Origin: Lentilactobacillus otakiensis DSM 19908 = JCM 15040
GTDB taxonomy: Bacteria; Bacillota; Bacilli; Lactobacillales; Lactobacillaceae
Length of the DNA: 64,000 nucleotides
Reading direction: 5' to 3'
Assembly: GCF_001434145.1 (NCBI RefSeq)
Contig: NZ_AZED01000014.1
Span: 1 to 64,000 of the forward strand
Shown in pieces: positions 26,349 to 34,877 of the stretch (position 1 is the first letter of the stretch; every line of letters begins with the position of its first letter). Below the pieces are notes generated by a model. That model was not told where the DNA came from. It saw nothing but the letters and a program-made list of their open reading frames with translations, and made no database searches. The position numbers and the translations under genes were made by a program.

Positions 26349-27770
26349 ATGAGAATTGAGAGAGATTGCATCGGAGAAATGTTTGTACCTGATAATGTGT
26401 TGTACGGAATTCACTCATTGCGAGCAAAGCATAACTTTCCAATTACAGATGAAAAAGTTGATCATGCGATCATCCAAAGCTATTTGCAAATTAAGAAAGC
26501 AGCCGCTTTAGCCAATGAGCAAGCAGGTACTTTAGACAAGGAAAAAAGTACGCTGATTATGTCTGCCTGCAATCAATTATTATTCTCAAACGATTACACT
26601 GCCTTTATTGTTCCGGCGATCCAGGGCGGTGCTGGTACTTCAACTAACATGAACGTTAACGAAGTCGTTGCCCAGCTTGCCATGCGATTGAGTGCCCAGG
26701 GTGGTAAAGAGCCAATCACCATCAAGCCAAACGATGACGTCAACCAATCTCAGTCGACCAACGATACATATCCAACCGCTGGTAAAATGGCAATGTTGAA
26801 GCGATTGTCACCATTGATGACATCGATTTCCAGCTTAGTGGCTGCCTTAACTGACAAGGCTGACAAATATGCCACTGCCATCAAAGTAGGACGAACTCAG
26901 CTTCAGGATGCTGTCCCAACCACATTTGGCCGAACCTTTACTGCCTATGCCTCAATGTTCAAACGGGATCTCTCAAGATTAAAGCATGCTCAAAAAGTGC
27001 TTTCAGAAGTCAACCTTGGGGGGACCGCAATTGGAACCGGCATTAATGCCACTGCTGAATATGAAGAATCAGTTGTGCCAATCCTAAATAAATATTCTCA
27101 TCTTTCATTGCACCAAGCCAGTGATTTGGTGGATGCCACTCAGAATAGCGATGCCTACACAACTATTTCCGGGGCAATGAAGTCTCTAGCCGCCAATTTA
27201 TCAAAATTCAGTAATGATCTTCGGCTATTATCAAGTGGCCCCCAAGCCGGCTTGAATGAATTAGCCTTGCCAAAGAAGGCTGCCGGTTCATCCATCATGC
27301 CTGGCAAGGTCAACCCCGTAATTCCAGAAGTGGTTAATCAGGTTGCATTTGAAGCCATTGGTAATGATGTCACTGTGACGATGGCAGCCGAGAGTGGCCA
27401 ACTGGAACTGAATGCGTTTGAGCCAATCATGTTCAAGAGCATTTTGACCAGCGAGCAGCACTTGACCAAAGCAATTGACACGTTAGTTGAAAACTGTGTG
27501 AGTGGGATTCAGGTCAACGAAGCATATTGCCGAGATGAAGTTGAACACTCATCGATTGCGGCAACCGTGCTTTCGCCATTATTGGGGTATGAGAAGACAA
27601 CTGCACTGATCAAGGAAGCCTTGGCCACCAAGCAATCAGTTAAAGAAATTGTGAAGCAAAAACAACTTTTGCCAGATTCGTTGGTTGATAGCTTGTTCAC
27701 ACCAGAAGTCTTGACCAATGTTCGACGGGTGAAGGATGAAAAATCAGTTGCCGGTTCGCGTTCAAATTAA
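26349..27770 (+). CDS. aspA: aspartate ammonia-lyase (aspartase)
   Basis: This 473-aa enzyme of the fumarase/aspartase superfamily interconverts L-aspartate with fumarate and ammonia. The superfamily signature GSSIMPGKVNP is near 316-326; GAGTSTNMNVNEVVAQLA and the catalytic-loop region are intact. The N-terminal IGEMFVPDNVLYGIHSLRA fits aspartase better than class II fumarase, as does the length. Ribosome-binding site GTGAGGG. Monocistronic between a clear promoter and terminator. It could feed fumarate to reduction as an electron sink. Confidence 0.88.
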   Translation: MRIERDCIGEMFVPDNVLYGIHSLRAKHNFPITDEKVDHAIIQSYLQIKKAAALANEQAGTLDKEKSTLIMSACNQLLFSNDYTAFIVPAIQGGAGTSTNMNVNEVVAQLAMRLSAQGGKEPITIKPNDDVNQSQSTNDTYPTAGKMAMLKRLSPLMTSISSLVAALTDKADKYATAIKVGRTQLQDAVPTTFGRTFTAYASMFKRDLSRLKHAQKVLSEVNLGGTAIGTGINATAEYEESVVPILNKYSHLSLHQASDLVDATQNSDAYTTISGAMKSLAANLSKFSNDLRLLSSGPQAGLNELALPKKAAGSSIMPGKVNPVIPEVVNQVAFEAIGNDVTVTMAAESGQLELNAFEPIMFKSILTSEQHLTKAIDTLVENCVSGIQVNEAYCRDEVEHSSIAATVLSPLLGYEKTTALIKEALATKQSVKEIVKQKQLLPDSLVDSLFTPEVLTNVRRVKDEKSVAGSRSN

Positions 27771-27785
27771 TCTATAAATCGCAGT

Positions 27786-27818
27786 AAGTCAGCCTGATAA
27801 GGGCTGGCTTTTTCTTTT
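27786..27818 (+). terminator. terminator of aspA
   Basis: The stem aagtcagcc/ggctggctt is followed by a T-rich run. Confidence 0.8.
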
Positions 27819-27911
27819 GCCAAATTAGACAGAATCATCGCTACTATTTTCAATCGCGATATAATTGAGGTGGTTAAATCAACGATTTTTAAAAAAATGG
27901 GGTGATTTACG

Positions 27912-30710
27912 ATGCAAAAGAATCAATCAACGCTGATTGACGATGATGCCAAGGCGGACCCAACCGATTTGATGAAACAATACCAAACCAGCAATGGCGG
28001 GCTCTCTCAAGCAGAGGCCGATAAGCGCCTGGAAAAATACGGCGCCAACACGATTCGACAGGGCAAACGCAAATCCGAGCTATTAATCTTCTTGGAAAAC
28101 TTTACATCACTGATGGCGATCCTGTTGTGGGTTTCAGGTCTGATTGCAATGTTTGCGGGGATGCTTGAACTGGGGATTGCGATTTGGGCAGTCAATGTCA
28201 TTAATGGCTGCTTTTCCTATTGGCAGCAGCACGCTGCTCAAAAGGCAACCGATTCGCTGAAGAAAATGCTGCCGTCTTACGTTAAAGTTCGCCGGGATGG
28301 TAAGTCTCAACAGATTAAGGTCGAACAACTGGTACCGGGGGATATATTTGACATCCAAGCCGGAGATTCAATTCCAGCTGATGCCAGAGTCTTTAATGCA
28401 GCTAATTTGCAAGTTGATGAATCATCATTGACTGGAGAATCGGTGCCAGTTGAAAAAGTTGACGCTTATGAGCATGGTGATGGTGAATTTGCTCAGCAAA
28501 ACATTGTCTTTGCGGGGACTATTTGCACCAGTGGGACCGCATCGGCACTGGCCCTAGCAACCGGAATGAACACGGAATTTGGTCGGATTGCCACTTTGAC
28601 TGAATCTCAGAAGAAGACGGTTTACCCACTGGAACGGGAGTTAAATCACTTAACCCGGCAGCTCACAATTATCGCGATCTTGATCGGGATTGCCTTTTTC
28701 CTATTAGCAATTTTCTTTGTTAAATATCCTGTCACCAAGTCATTTATATTTGCTTTGGGGATGATTGTTGCCTTTATTCCCGAGGGCTTACTGCCAACGG
28801 TGACCTTGTCATTGGCACAAGGTACCCAGCGGATGGCCAAAAAGCATGCGTTATTGAAAAATCTGAGTAGTGTTGAAACCCTTGGCCAAACGACGGTGAT
28901 CTGTTCTGATAAGACTGGTACTTTGACTCAAAACCAAATGACAATTAATCATCTTTGGCTGCCAGGCAAACAGTACGATGTCACCGGAACCGGGTATGTT
29001 ACTAACGGGAAAATTCAGACAGATGGGCGAGACGTTGATCTGTCAAAAGAGTCAGATCTCAACAAACTACTGATTAATGCAACGATTAATAATGATACTG
29101 AAGTAACCGAAGGCAAAGCTGGTGAAAAATCAAAAATTTTAGGTACCCCAACGGAAGCCGGGTTAGTCATTTTGTCTCGGAAAGCAGGGATTGATGCCAA
29201 ATTTGAGCGGGCAAAGTTCCCCCGGTTAAAAGAGTTGCCGTTTGATTCCGGCAGAAAATTAATGTCAGTCATTACCAAAAACGCTGAAGGGCAGCTGGTC
29301 ATTTATACCAAGGGTGCCTTGGGCAGTGAATTAAATGTCTGTGACCGAATTTTGGAAAACGGTCAGATTCGGCCAATCACCGAGGTTGACCGTAGTCACA
29401 TCATGCAGGTTAACGAAGACTATTCCAAACAAGGATTAAGAACGCTGGCATTTTCTTATCGCGTTGTTGATGGGGATGACCCGTTAATCCACAAAGCACT
29501 GGAAAGCTGTACGATTCAAAGCGCAGAAACCCACATGGTCTTTATCGGGCTGGCAATGATGTCTGATCCACCACGCCCAGAAATCTTTGAAGCCGTTAAG
29601 AATTGCAAGCGGGCCAACATCCGCATCATCATGGTTACTGGTGATAGCCCAATCACCGCTAAAAGCATTGCGACTCGCATCGGGATTACTTCGGATCAAG
29701 TTAGGGTAATATCCGGGGATGAGTTAGATAAAATGTCTGACGCGCAGCTGCAGGCAGCCGTTAAAGGTGAGGTGATCTTTGCTCGAGTGGCACCGGAACA
29801 CAAATTTAGAATTGTTTCTATGTGTCAGAAAAACGGTGAAGTGGTTGCATCCACTGGTGATGGCGTGAATGATGCCCCTGCTCTTAAACGAGCGGATATT
29901 GGCATTGCCATGGGGGTCACTGGAACTGATGTTGCCAAAGATGCTGCCGATATGATTTTGACTGATGATAACTTTGCTTCAATTGTTAGCGCAATTGAGG
30001 AAGGTCGGACCGTCTACAGTAATTTGCAAAAGTTCTTACTATATATACTGACCAGTAATGTTCCTGAAGCAGCACCATCAGTTATTTTTCTGCTGACCCG
30101 CGGACTGGTGCCACTGCCACTCACCGTTATGCAAATTTTGACAGTTGATCTGGGAACTGATTTATTGCCCGCACTGGGCTTGGGTACCGAGAAGGCCGAA
30201 CCGGGGATTATGGATCAGCCACCGCGTCCGTTAAATAGCCATTTGTTGAATCGATCAATCATCTGGAAGGCTTTTGGCTGGTATGGCCTCATTGCCTCAA
30301 TCATTTCTACCTGTGCCTACTTCTTTGTCAACCACGTCAATGGTTGGCCGCAGGTACCATTAGCCGGATCTGGGTTAGTCTACGCTGAAGCAACGACGAT
30401 CACCCTGGGTGCCATCGTGTTCTCACAAATCGCTGCTGCAATGAACTGCCGAACCCAGATCTCGTCAGTCTTTTCCATCGGTCTCTTCAGTAATCATCGT
30501 ATTTTGATGGGGATTGGCGTTGAAGTTTTCCTGGTAGCACTGTTGATGTACGTGCCATTCCTGCAAGGGGTCTTCAACACTGGACCACTGAATGTCACTG
30601 AATGGATTTTCCTGTTCTGCATTCCACTGCCGATTTTCTTGGTTGAAGAATTACGGAAATATATCGTTCGTAAAATTGATGCTGGCAGGAATCACGTAAA
30701 CGCGAGATAA
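27912..30710 (+). CDS. P-type cation ATPase with type IIC-like signature
   Basis: This 932-aa type II P-type ATPase has ten predicted membrane segments and an N-terminal cation_ATPase_N region. TGES lies in the actuator loop (about 176-179). The phosphorylated Asp is in SDKTGTLTQNQ (about 333), with KGA and TGDGVNDAPAL following. Membrane segment 4 reads PEGLLPTVTLSLAQGTQRMAK and segment 6 reads DLGTDLLPALGLGTEKAE. These look more like the Na+,K+/H+,K+ pumps (PEGLLATVT; DLGTDM-PA--L--E-AE) than the calcium pumps. The transported ion is not proven. It is 33 bases upstream of a GNAT gene. Confidence 0.9.
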   Translation: MQKNQSTLIDDDAKADPTDLMKQYQTSNGGLSQAEADKRLEKYGANTIRQGKRKSELLIFLENFTSLMAILLWVSGLIAMFAGMLELGIAIWAVNVINGCFSYWQQHAAQKATDSLKKMLPSYVKVRRDGKSQQIKVEQLVPGDIFDIQAGDSIPADARVFNAANLQVDESSLTGESVPVEKVDAYEHGDGEFAQQNIVFAGTICTSGTASALALATGMNTEFGRIATLTESQKKTVYPLERELNHLTRQLTIIAILIGIAFFLLAIFFVKYPVTKSFIFALGMIVAFIPEGLLPTVTLSLAQGTQRMAKKHALLKNLSSVETLGQTTVICSDKTGTLTQNQMTINHLWLPGKQYDVTGTGYVTNGKIQTDGRDVDLSKESDLNKLLINATINNDTEVTEGKAGEKSKILGTPTEAGLVILSRKAGIDAKFERAKFPRLKELPFDSGRKLMSVITKNAEGQLVIYTKGALGSELNVCDRILENGQIRPITEVDRSHIMQVNEDYSKQGLRTLAFSYRVVDGDDPLIHKALESCTIQSAETHMVFIGLAMMSDPPRPEIFEAVKNCKRANIRIIMVTGDSPITAKSIATRIGITSDQVRVISGDELDKMSDAQLQAAVKGEVIFARVAPEHKFRIVSMCQKNGEVVASTGDGVNDAPALKRADIGIAMGVTGTDVAKDAADMILTDDNFASIVSAIEEGRTVYSNLQKFLLYILTSNVPEAAPSVIFLLTRGLVPLPLTVMQILTVDLGTDLLPALGLGTEKAEPGIMDQPPRPLNSHLLNRSIIWKAFGWYGLIASIISTCAYFFVNHVNGWPQVPLAGSGLVYAEATTITLGAIVFSQIAAAMNCRTQISSVFSIGLFSNHRILMGIGVEVFLVALLMYVPFLQGVFNTGPLNVTEWIFLFCIPLPIFLVEELRKYIVRKIDAGRNHVNAR

Positions 30711-30742
30711 TGGGATTATTGAAACGCGTTAAGGAGTTAGTT

Positions 30743-31258
30743 GTGAAAATTATCGTTAGAAAATGCACGCCTGCTGATATTATTGACTTGCAGCAAATTA
30801 GCGGAGAAACTTTCAGAGATACTTTCGGTCCTGTGAACAGTTCAGAGAATGTTGAAAAATATATCAAAGAATCTTACAGTTTTGATCGGCTGACACAGGA
30901 GATTAACAATCCTGATTCAGATTTCTACTTCGCCCTGGCAAACGGCAAAATAGCCGGGTATTTAAAGGTTAATGTTGGCGATGCCCAGACCGAAGATACG
31001 GGGCCGACCTCCTTTGAAATCCAACGTATTTATGTTAGGAAAGCCTTTAAACGTCATGGAATTGGTTCGAAAATGATGGATAAAGCTTTGACAATTGCCA
31101 AAGAAAAACACTGCTCCCCAGTTTGGCTAGGCGTTTGGGAGCACAATTTTCCCGCACAGGCACTTTATCAGAAATTTGGGTTTAAACAAACCGGCGATCA
31201 TGCGTTTATTTTGGGAAAAAGTCGACAACGTGATCTTATTATGAGCAAAAAAATTTAA
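30743..31258 (+). CDS. GNAT family N-acetyltransferase (PaiA-like)
   Basis: This 171-aa acetyltransferase has the acetyl-CoA motif FKRHGIGSKMMDKAL and the C-terminal WEHNFPAQALYQKFGFKQTGDHAFILG of PaiA-like GNATs, some of which acetylate polyamines. GTG 30743 is preferred, with AAGGAG six bases upstream. The frame runs back to 30710, but those codons have no ribosome-binding site. It follows the ATPase gene closely and is likely cotranscribed with it and with the B3/B4 gene. Confidence 0.82.
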   Translation: MKIIVRKCTPADIIDLQQISGETFRDTFGPVNSSENVEKYIKESYSFDRLTQEINNPDSDFYFALANGKIAGYLKVNVGDAQTEDTGPTSFEIQRIYVRKAFKRHGIGSKMMDKALTIAKEKHCSPVWLGVWEHNFPAQALYQKFGFKQTGDHAFILGKSRQRDLIMSKKI

Positions 31259-31268
31259 GGAGAAATAC

Positions 31269-31985
31269 ATGAAAAAATTTATTTTGGATCCAAAAACGAT
31301 TGAGTTATTTCCAGACATTCAAATTGATGTCATGACACTGCATGGGATTGATAATCAGGTTCATGAGGCAGATGATCCATATTTTCAGAAATTATTGGAT
31401 CAAGGGACTGCATCGGCCGAACAATTCATTACCGTTGAACCATTTAGAGACAATCCAGTCGTGGCTGAGTGGCGTGAGGCTTTTCGCAAGTTTAAAACCA
31501 AGAAGGGCGCTCGTTCGACAGTTGAAGCCCTTTTAAAGCGAGTTAGTCACGGAAAGAAGTTTTCACCAATTGCACCATTGGTTGATATTTATAATAGTCA
31601 GTCTCTTAAGTATGGGGTCTCTGTTGGCGGAGAAAATGTCGACGCAATTGCCGGCGATATGCATCTTGGTGAGGCAAAAGGCGGTGAATCATTTTTGCCA
31701 TATGGTGAAGATGAGGATATGCCCGCTTTACCCGGGGAAATCTGTTACATGGATGATAAGGGAGCGATTTGCCGTTGCTTTAACTGGCGTGAAAATCAGC
31801 GAACCGAACTAACTGAGGAGACTACCAATCCCATAATAGATATTGAATCAATTAACCATGACCAAGCAGAACGCTCAGCCGTTGCGATTAGAGAAATTCA
31901 GCGCCTTTGCAAAGAATACTTTGGGGTCGAAGGTAAGCTTCAGCAACTAAATGCTGAGAATCCTGAAATTGTGATTGCAGAATAA
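31269..31985 (+). CDS. B3/B4 tRNA-binding domain protein
   Basis: This 238-aa free-standing B3/B4 domain is related to the editing domain of the phenylalanyl-tRNA synthetase beta chain. It has the family core ARSTVEALLKRVSHGKKFSPIAPLVDIYNSQSLKY and a later LPGEICYMDDKGAICRCFNWRE. Stand-alone members may deacylate or bind tRNA or amino acids. The ribosome-binding site AAGGAG is 11 bases after the GNAT gene. A bidirectional terminator follows. Confidence 0.85.
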   Translation: MKKFILDPKTIELFPDIQIDVMTLHGIDNQVHEADDPYFQKLLDQGTASAEQFITVEPFRDNPVVAEWREAFRKFKTKKGARSTVEALLKRVSHGKKFSPIAPLVDIYNSQSLKYGVSVGGENVDAIAGDMHLGEAKGGESFLPYGEDEDMPALPGEICYMDDKGAICRCFNWRENQRTELTEETTNPIIDIESINHDQAERSAVAIREIQRLCKEYFGVEGKLQQLNAENPEIVIAE

Positions 31986-31990
31986 ATTCA

Positions 31991-32034
31991 AAAAAAGGAG
32001 GTTGACGGCCAAAAGCCATCAATCTCCTATTTGT
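31991..32034. terminator. bidirectional terminator
   Basis: The stem aggaggttgacggc/gccatcaatctcct (two G-T pairs) has A and T runs on the two sides. It separates the B3/B4 gene from the convergent zinc-ribbon gene. Confidence 0.8.
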
Positions 32035-32611
32035 TATACTTGTCCGCAATATTATATTTAATATCGCCGCTATCAATCTTCAGCAACACTTTCTTCTTAT
32101 CATGTTTGTCGACAACCTTGAATTTAGCGTATTCAGGGTTGGCATAAACCTTGTGGAAAGCTTTTGAACGACTACGTGAGCGGTTCACCAGGTAATTCCA
32201 TTTGTCAGGCTTGCCAGCTTTCAATTCTTTTATTGCTTGGCTGTCTTGACTGATCTTGATCGTCACACCCTTATTCTTATCGGCCTTTACAGATGGCTTC
32301 TTGCCGTAAGGGGTCTTGTCTTGGGCGTTAAACAAATACTCATTAATCTCTCGAGCAACTGTGTTGTGGCCAGGCCCGTCTTGCAGGGTAAACATGCTGC
32401 CGACAAAATAGATCATGGCTGCAGCAACCACCAGGGAAACAAACTTACCAACCGGCTTCTGATACCACTTCATAAATTGTTCAACGTCTTTATTTTGAAC
32501 TTCATCTTCATCAAGCCATGGCTGCTTAGCACCACAGTATGGACAAAAGTTTGAGTATGCGGGGATTTTCTTCCCACACATGACACAGGACTTAGTCTTT
32601 TCTTCAGACAT
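32027..32611 (-). CDS. zinc-ribbon membrane protein, 194 aa
   Basis: The N-terminal zinc ribbon (CVMCGKKIPAYSNFCPYCG, about 9-27, two CxxC pairs) is followed by a linker and one transmembrane segment (about 55-77). The extracellular domain is basic (about 80-194), with no recognised fold. The same layout recurs in the gene at 53913. Such proteins are often envelope stress or regulatory membrane proteins, but the function is unknown. Confidence 0.8.
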   Translation of the reverse strand: MSEEKTKSCVMCGKKIPAYSNFCPYCGAKQPWLDEDEVQNKDVEQFMKWYQKPVGKFVSLVVAAAMIYFVGSMFTLQDGPGHNTVAREINEYLFNAQDKTPYGKKPSVKADKNKGVTIKISQDSQAIKELKAGKPDKWNYLVNRSRSRSKAFHKVYANPEYAKFKVVDKHDKKKVLLKIDSGDIKYNIADKYNK

Positions 32612-32704
32612 TCTTTTTGCTCCTCCAATATGGACCTTTGCGAATATACCAATTAATTATAGCAAAGATTTGCCTGGTGGGAACAAGTAAGTGAAAAATT
32701 ATCG

Positions 32705-33331
32705 TTAATTATGCAGGTGTTTAGCAACAAATTCTTTAACTGGCAGGCGGAAATCCAAATAATACTTTTCGAGATCTTCTCTAGACCAATTCCACCAGGC
32801 AATTTTTTCCATGTCGGTTTTGATTTCGTCGGGGAAACGGTCCTTGATTGGTTTGGCAGGGATGCCACCCACAATTGTATAAGGCGCCACGTCTTTGGTC
32901 ACCACGGCACCGGATCCAATCACAGCACCATCTCCGACCGTGACGCCAGCTTGGATAATGACACCATGGCCAATCCAGACATCGTTACCGATTGTGGTCC
33001 GTAAATGGGTCCGCTTTTCCAGGAATTCCGTATCTGGATGATCAAAACCATATGCACCACCGTTATAAGCAAAAATATGTTGAGCAGGCCGATCGTATGG
33101 GTGGTTGGTTGGTCCAATTCGGATCATCGCGGCCATACTGATGAATTTTCCCAGGTCACTATTTTGAATGAAACAATACTGCCCAGTGTAGGTATAATCA
33201 CCGATGGTACTATTATCGATTAAATTACTGCTTCCTATTTCCACCCATTCCCCGAATGTAGTATTCTTGGTTTGAGTCATTTTCCCAATCGTTGGTTTAT
33301 CCTTTGATAGTTTTACAAAATCAATATGCAT
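32705..33331 (-). CDS. hexapeptide-repeat acetyltransferase, PhnO/XAT-like
   Basis: This 208-aa left-handed beta-helix acyltransferase has an order of motifs ([78 protein letters not shown]) matching the phosphonate-metabolism hexapeptide transferases (TIGR03308 type) and xenobiotic acetyltransferases. No phosphonate genes are present, so the acceptor is probably different. The start ATG 33331 has AGAGG eight bases upstream. It is divergent from the SerA-like gene. Confidence 0.82.
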   Translation of the reverse strand: MHIDFVKLSKDKPTIGKMTQTKNTTFGEWVEIGSSNLIDNSTIGDYTYTGQYCFIQNSDLGKFISMAAMIRIGPTNHPYDRPAQHIFAYNGGAYGFDHPDTEFLEKRTHLRTTIGNDVWIGHGVIIQAGVTVGDGAVIGSGAVVTKDVAPYTIVGGIPAKPIKDRFPDEIKTDMEKIAWWNWSREDLEKYYLDFRLPVKEFVAKHLHN

Positions 33332-33412
33332 ACGACCAACCTCTTTCTCAAAGTAATTTCTACCAACTATTATAATATGTTTTTAAAAACTTTAGTTAAA
33401 AGGAGCTTACAA

Positions 33413-34591
33413 ATGTTTGAAGTCAAGACAATTGATCGGTTTGATCTAACCGATTTTGCGGGAGATGTCTTTCGCACCTCCAACACTGATACGCCGGATG
33501 CCATTTTGGTTCGCAGCTCGAAAGTCGATGACAGCCTGATTTCTAAGAGATTGTTACTGATTGCCCGTTCCGGAACCGGGACCAACACCATTAATGTTGA
33601 TGCCGCAACTGCCAATGGGACGGCCGTGTTTAACACCCCAGGAATCAACGCCAATGCAGTCAAGGAACTGATTATTCAGAACTTGTTTCGCTGTTTGCGG
33701 CCGTTAAATGGGGCAGTGGAAATGATGAAACAGCTCAAAGCGGCTCCCGGAGAAGACTTGCAGGCGCTTGCCGAAACCAAACGAGGAGACTTTATTGGTG
33801 AAGAACTCTATGGTCGCACCCTGGGGATTCTTGGATTGGGCACCATCGGGCAGCGGTTGGCGGATGCTTGTTATCACATGGGGATGCAGATTATTGGTTA
33901 TAACCGCAGCTTTAAAAATCTACGTCACGTTCAGCAATTAGACACAATTGATGAAGTCTTGGAACAGGCAGATTTTGTTGTCATCCTGTTACCGTTGACT
34001 GATCAAACCAACCAATTGTTGACCACCAAGCACTTCGAGATGATGAAGGATAGTGCCTATCTTTTGAATTTTGGGCGAGGGGAAATTGTTGACAATCAAG
34101 CGGTTGTGTCAGCGCTGAACCATAATGAGTTTGCGGGATATGTTTGTGACTTTCCAAAAACTGAATTACAGGATCATCCTAAAATTACGTTATTGCCACA
34201 TCTTGGCGGGAATACGATTGAAGCCTTGACGCATTCGGCTAATTTAATCTTACAAAATTTGTTGGACTTCCTGGAATATGGGACTGTCAGAAGTTCAGTT
34301 AACTTTCCTCGGGTTGATTTACCATTCATGAGTAATCAGCGGCTAACTTTCTTTTTCCATGCCAGAGATAATTTCTGGGTTGATGTCGCCGGGATCATGA
34401 GTCAATATGACTTGCCGGTGCAAGAGATGATGGGCAACACCATGGACGGTTATGGCTATACAATCGTCAATACCGACTTGGCAACCATTGATAAGAAACA
34501 AACCCAATCATTACTTAGTGAACTCAACGATGTTGAAGGGATGATTCGAGTTCGCTTGCTGAATAACCCAACTCAAGGAGAATGGCAGTAA
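33413..34591 (+). CDS. serA: D-3-phosphoglycerate dehydrogenase-like (SerA family)
   Basis: This 392-aa NAD-dependent 2-hydroxyacid dehydrogenase has a Rossmann motif GLGTIGQRL (about 145-153). Active-site residues are Arg in NFGRGEIVD, Glu in FPKTEL and His in LPHLGG. A C-terminal ACT-type domain occupies the last 75 residues. The order and length fit short SerA proteins that make phosphohydroxypyruvate for serine. ATG 33413 is chosen, with AAGGAG eight bases upstream; the longer frame to 33326 overlaps the divergent gene. No serC or serB lies beside it. Confidence 0.82.
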   Translation: MFEVKTIDRFDLTDFAGDVFRTSNTDTPDAILVRSSKVDDSLISKRLLLIARSGTGTNTINVDAATANGTAVFNTPGINANAVKELIIQNLFRCLRPLNGAVEMMKQLKAAPGEDLQALAETKRGDFIGEELYGRTLGILGLGTIGQRLADACYHMGMQIIGYNRSFKNLRHVQQLDTIDEVLEQADFVVILLPLTDQTNQLLTTKHFEMMKDSAYLLNFGRGEIVDNQAVVSALNHNEFAGYVCDFPKTELQDHPKITLLPHLGGNTIEALTHSANLILQNLLDFLEYGTVRSSVNFPRVDLPFMSNQRLTFFFHARDNFWVDVAGIMSQYDLPVQEMMGNTMDGYGYTIVNTDLATIDKKQTQSLLSELNDVEGMIRVRLLNNPTQGEWQ

Positions 34592-34706
34592 ACTTTAGTA
34601 AGTGTTTCACAACCTTCAAACTTTTTTGAAATTGTGAGAGTGAAAGTAAGAGTATGGATCTCGTGATTTTTTGAAGGTGTTTCATAAATAAAATATGGCA
34701 TAACTA

Positions 34707-34734
34707 TTGAATTTGATTACCAACCGCCTATAAT
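34707..34734 (+). promoter_or_regulatory. promoter of the alcohol dehydrogenase gene
   Basis: TTGAAT (34707) and a consensus TATAAT (34729) are separated by 16 bases. The predicted start near 34741 leaves a leader of about 135 bases. Confidence 0.65.
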
Positions 34735-34740
34735 AAGCAT

Positions 34741-34754
34741 TGTAAGCGGTTGTT
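34741..34754 (+). promoter_or_regulatory. cre-like site at the alcohol dehydrogenase start
   Basis: TGTAAGCGGTTGTT matches 11 of 14 positions of the CcpA consensus TGWAANCGNTNWCA, all mismatches being at the right end. Its location on the transcription start would fit repression. Weak call. Confidence 0.4.
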
Positions 34755-34761
34755 AGTTGAA

Positions 34762-34823
34762 AAAAGCAAATGATTAATTCACATGTTTGCGCTTATGTAA
34801 GCGCCGAATGATCATTTGCTTTT
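34762..34823 (+). other. structured leader hairpin upstream of the alcohol dehydrogenase gene
   Basis: A perfect 13-bp outer stem (aaaagcaaatgat with atcatttgctttt) encloses a perfect 7-bp inner hairpin (gcgctta/taagcgc, 34789-34804). It lies in the leader between promoter and start codon. It may be an attenuator, mRNA stabiliser or protein site. Confidence 0.65.
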
Positions 34824-34877
34824 CTGTTGTTTGCAATTGCTCACTAAATAACAAATAAAATATTTGGAGATGTGATT

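Noticed and set aside
33326-33412. N-terminal extension of the SerA-like protein to 33326
   Set aside because: It would overlap the divergent acetyltransferase start; the AAGGAG site supports ATG 33413.
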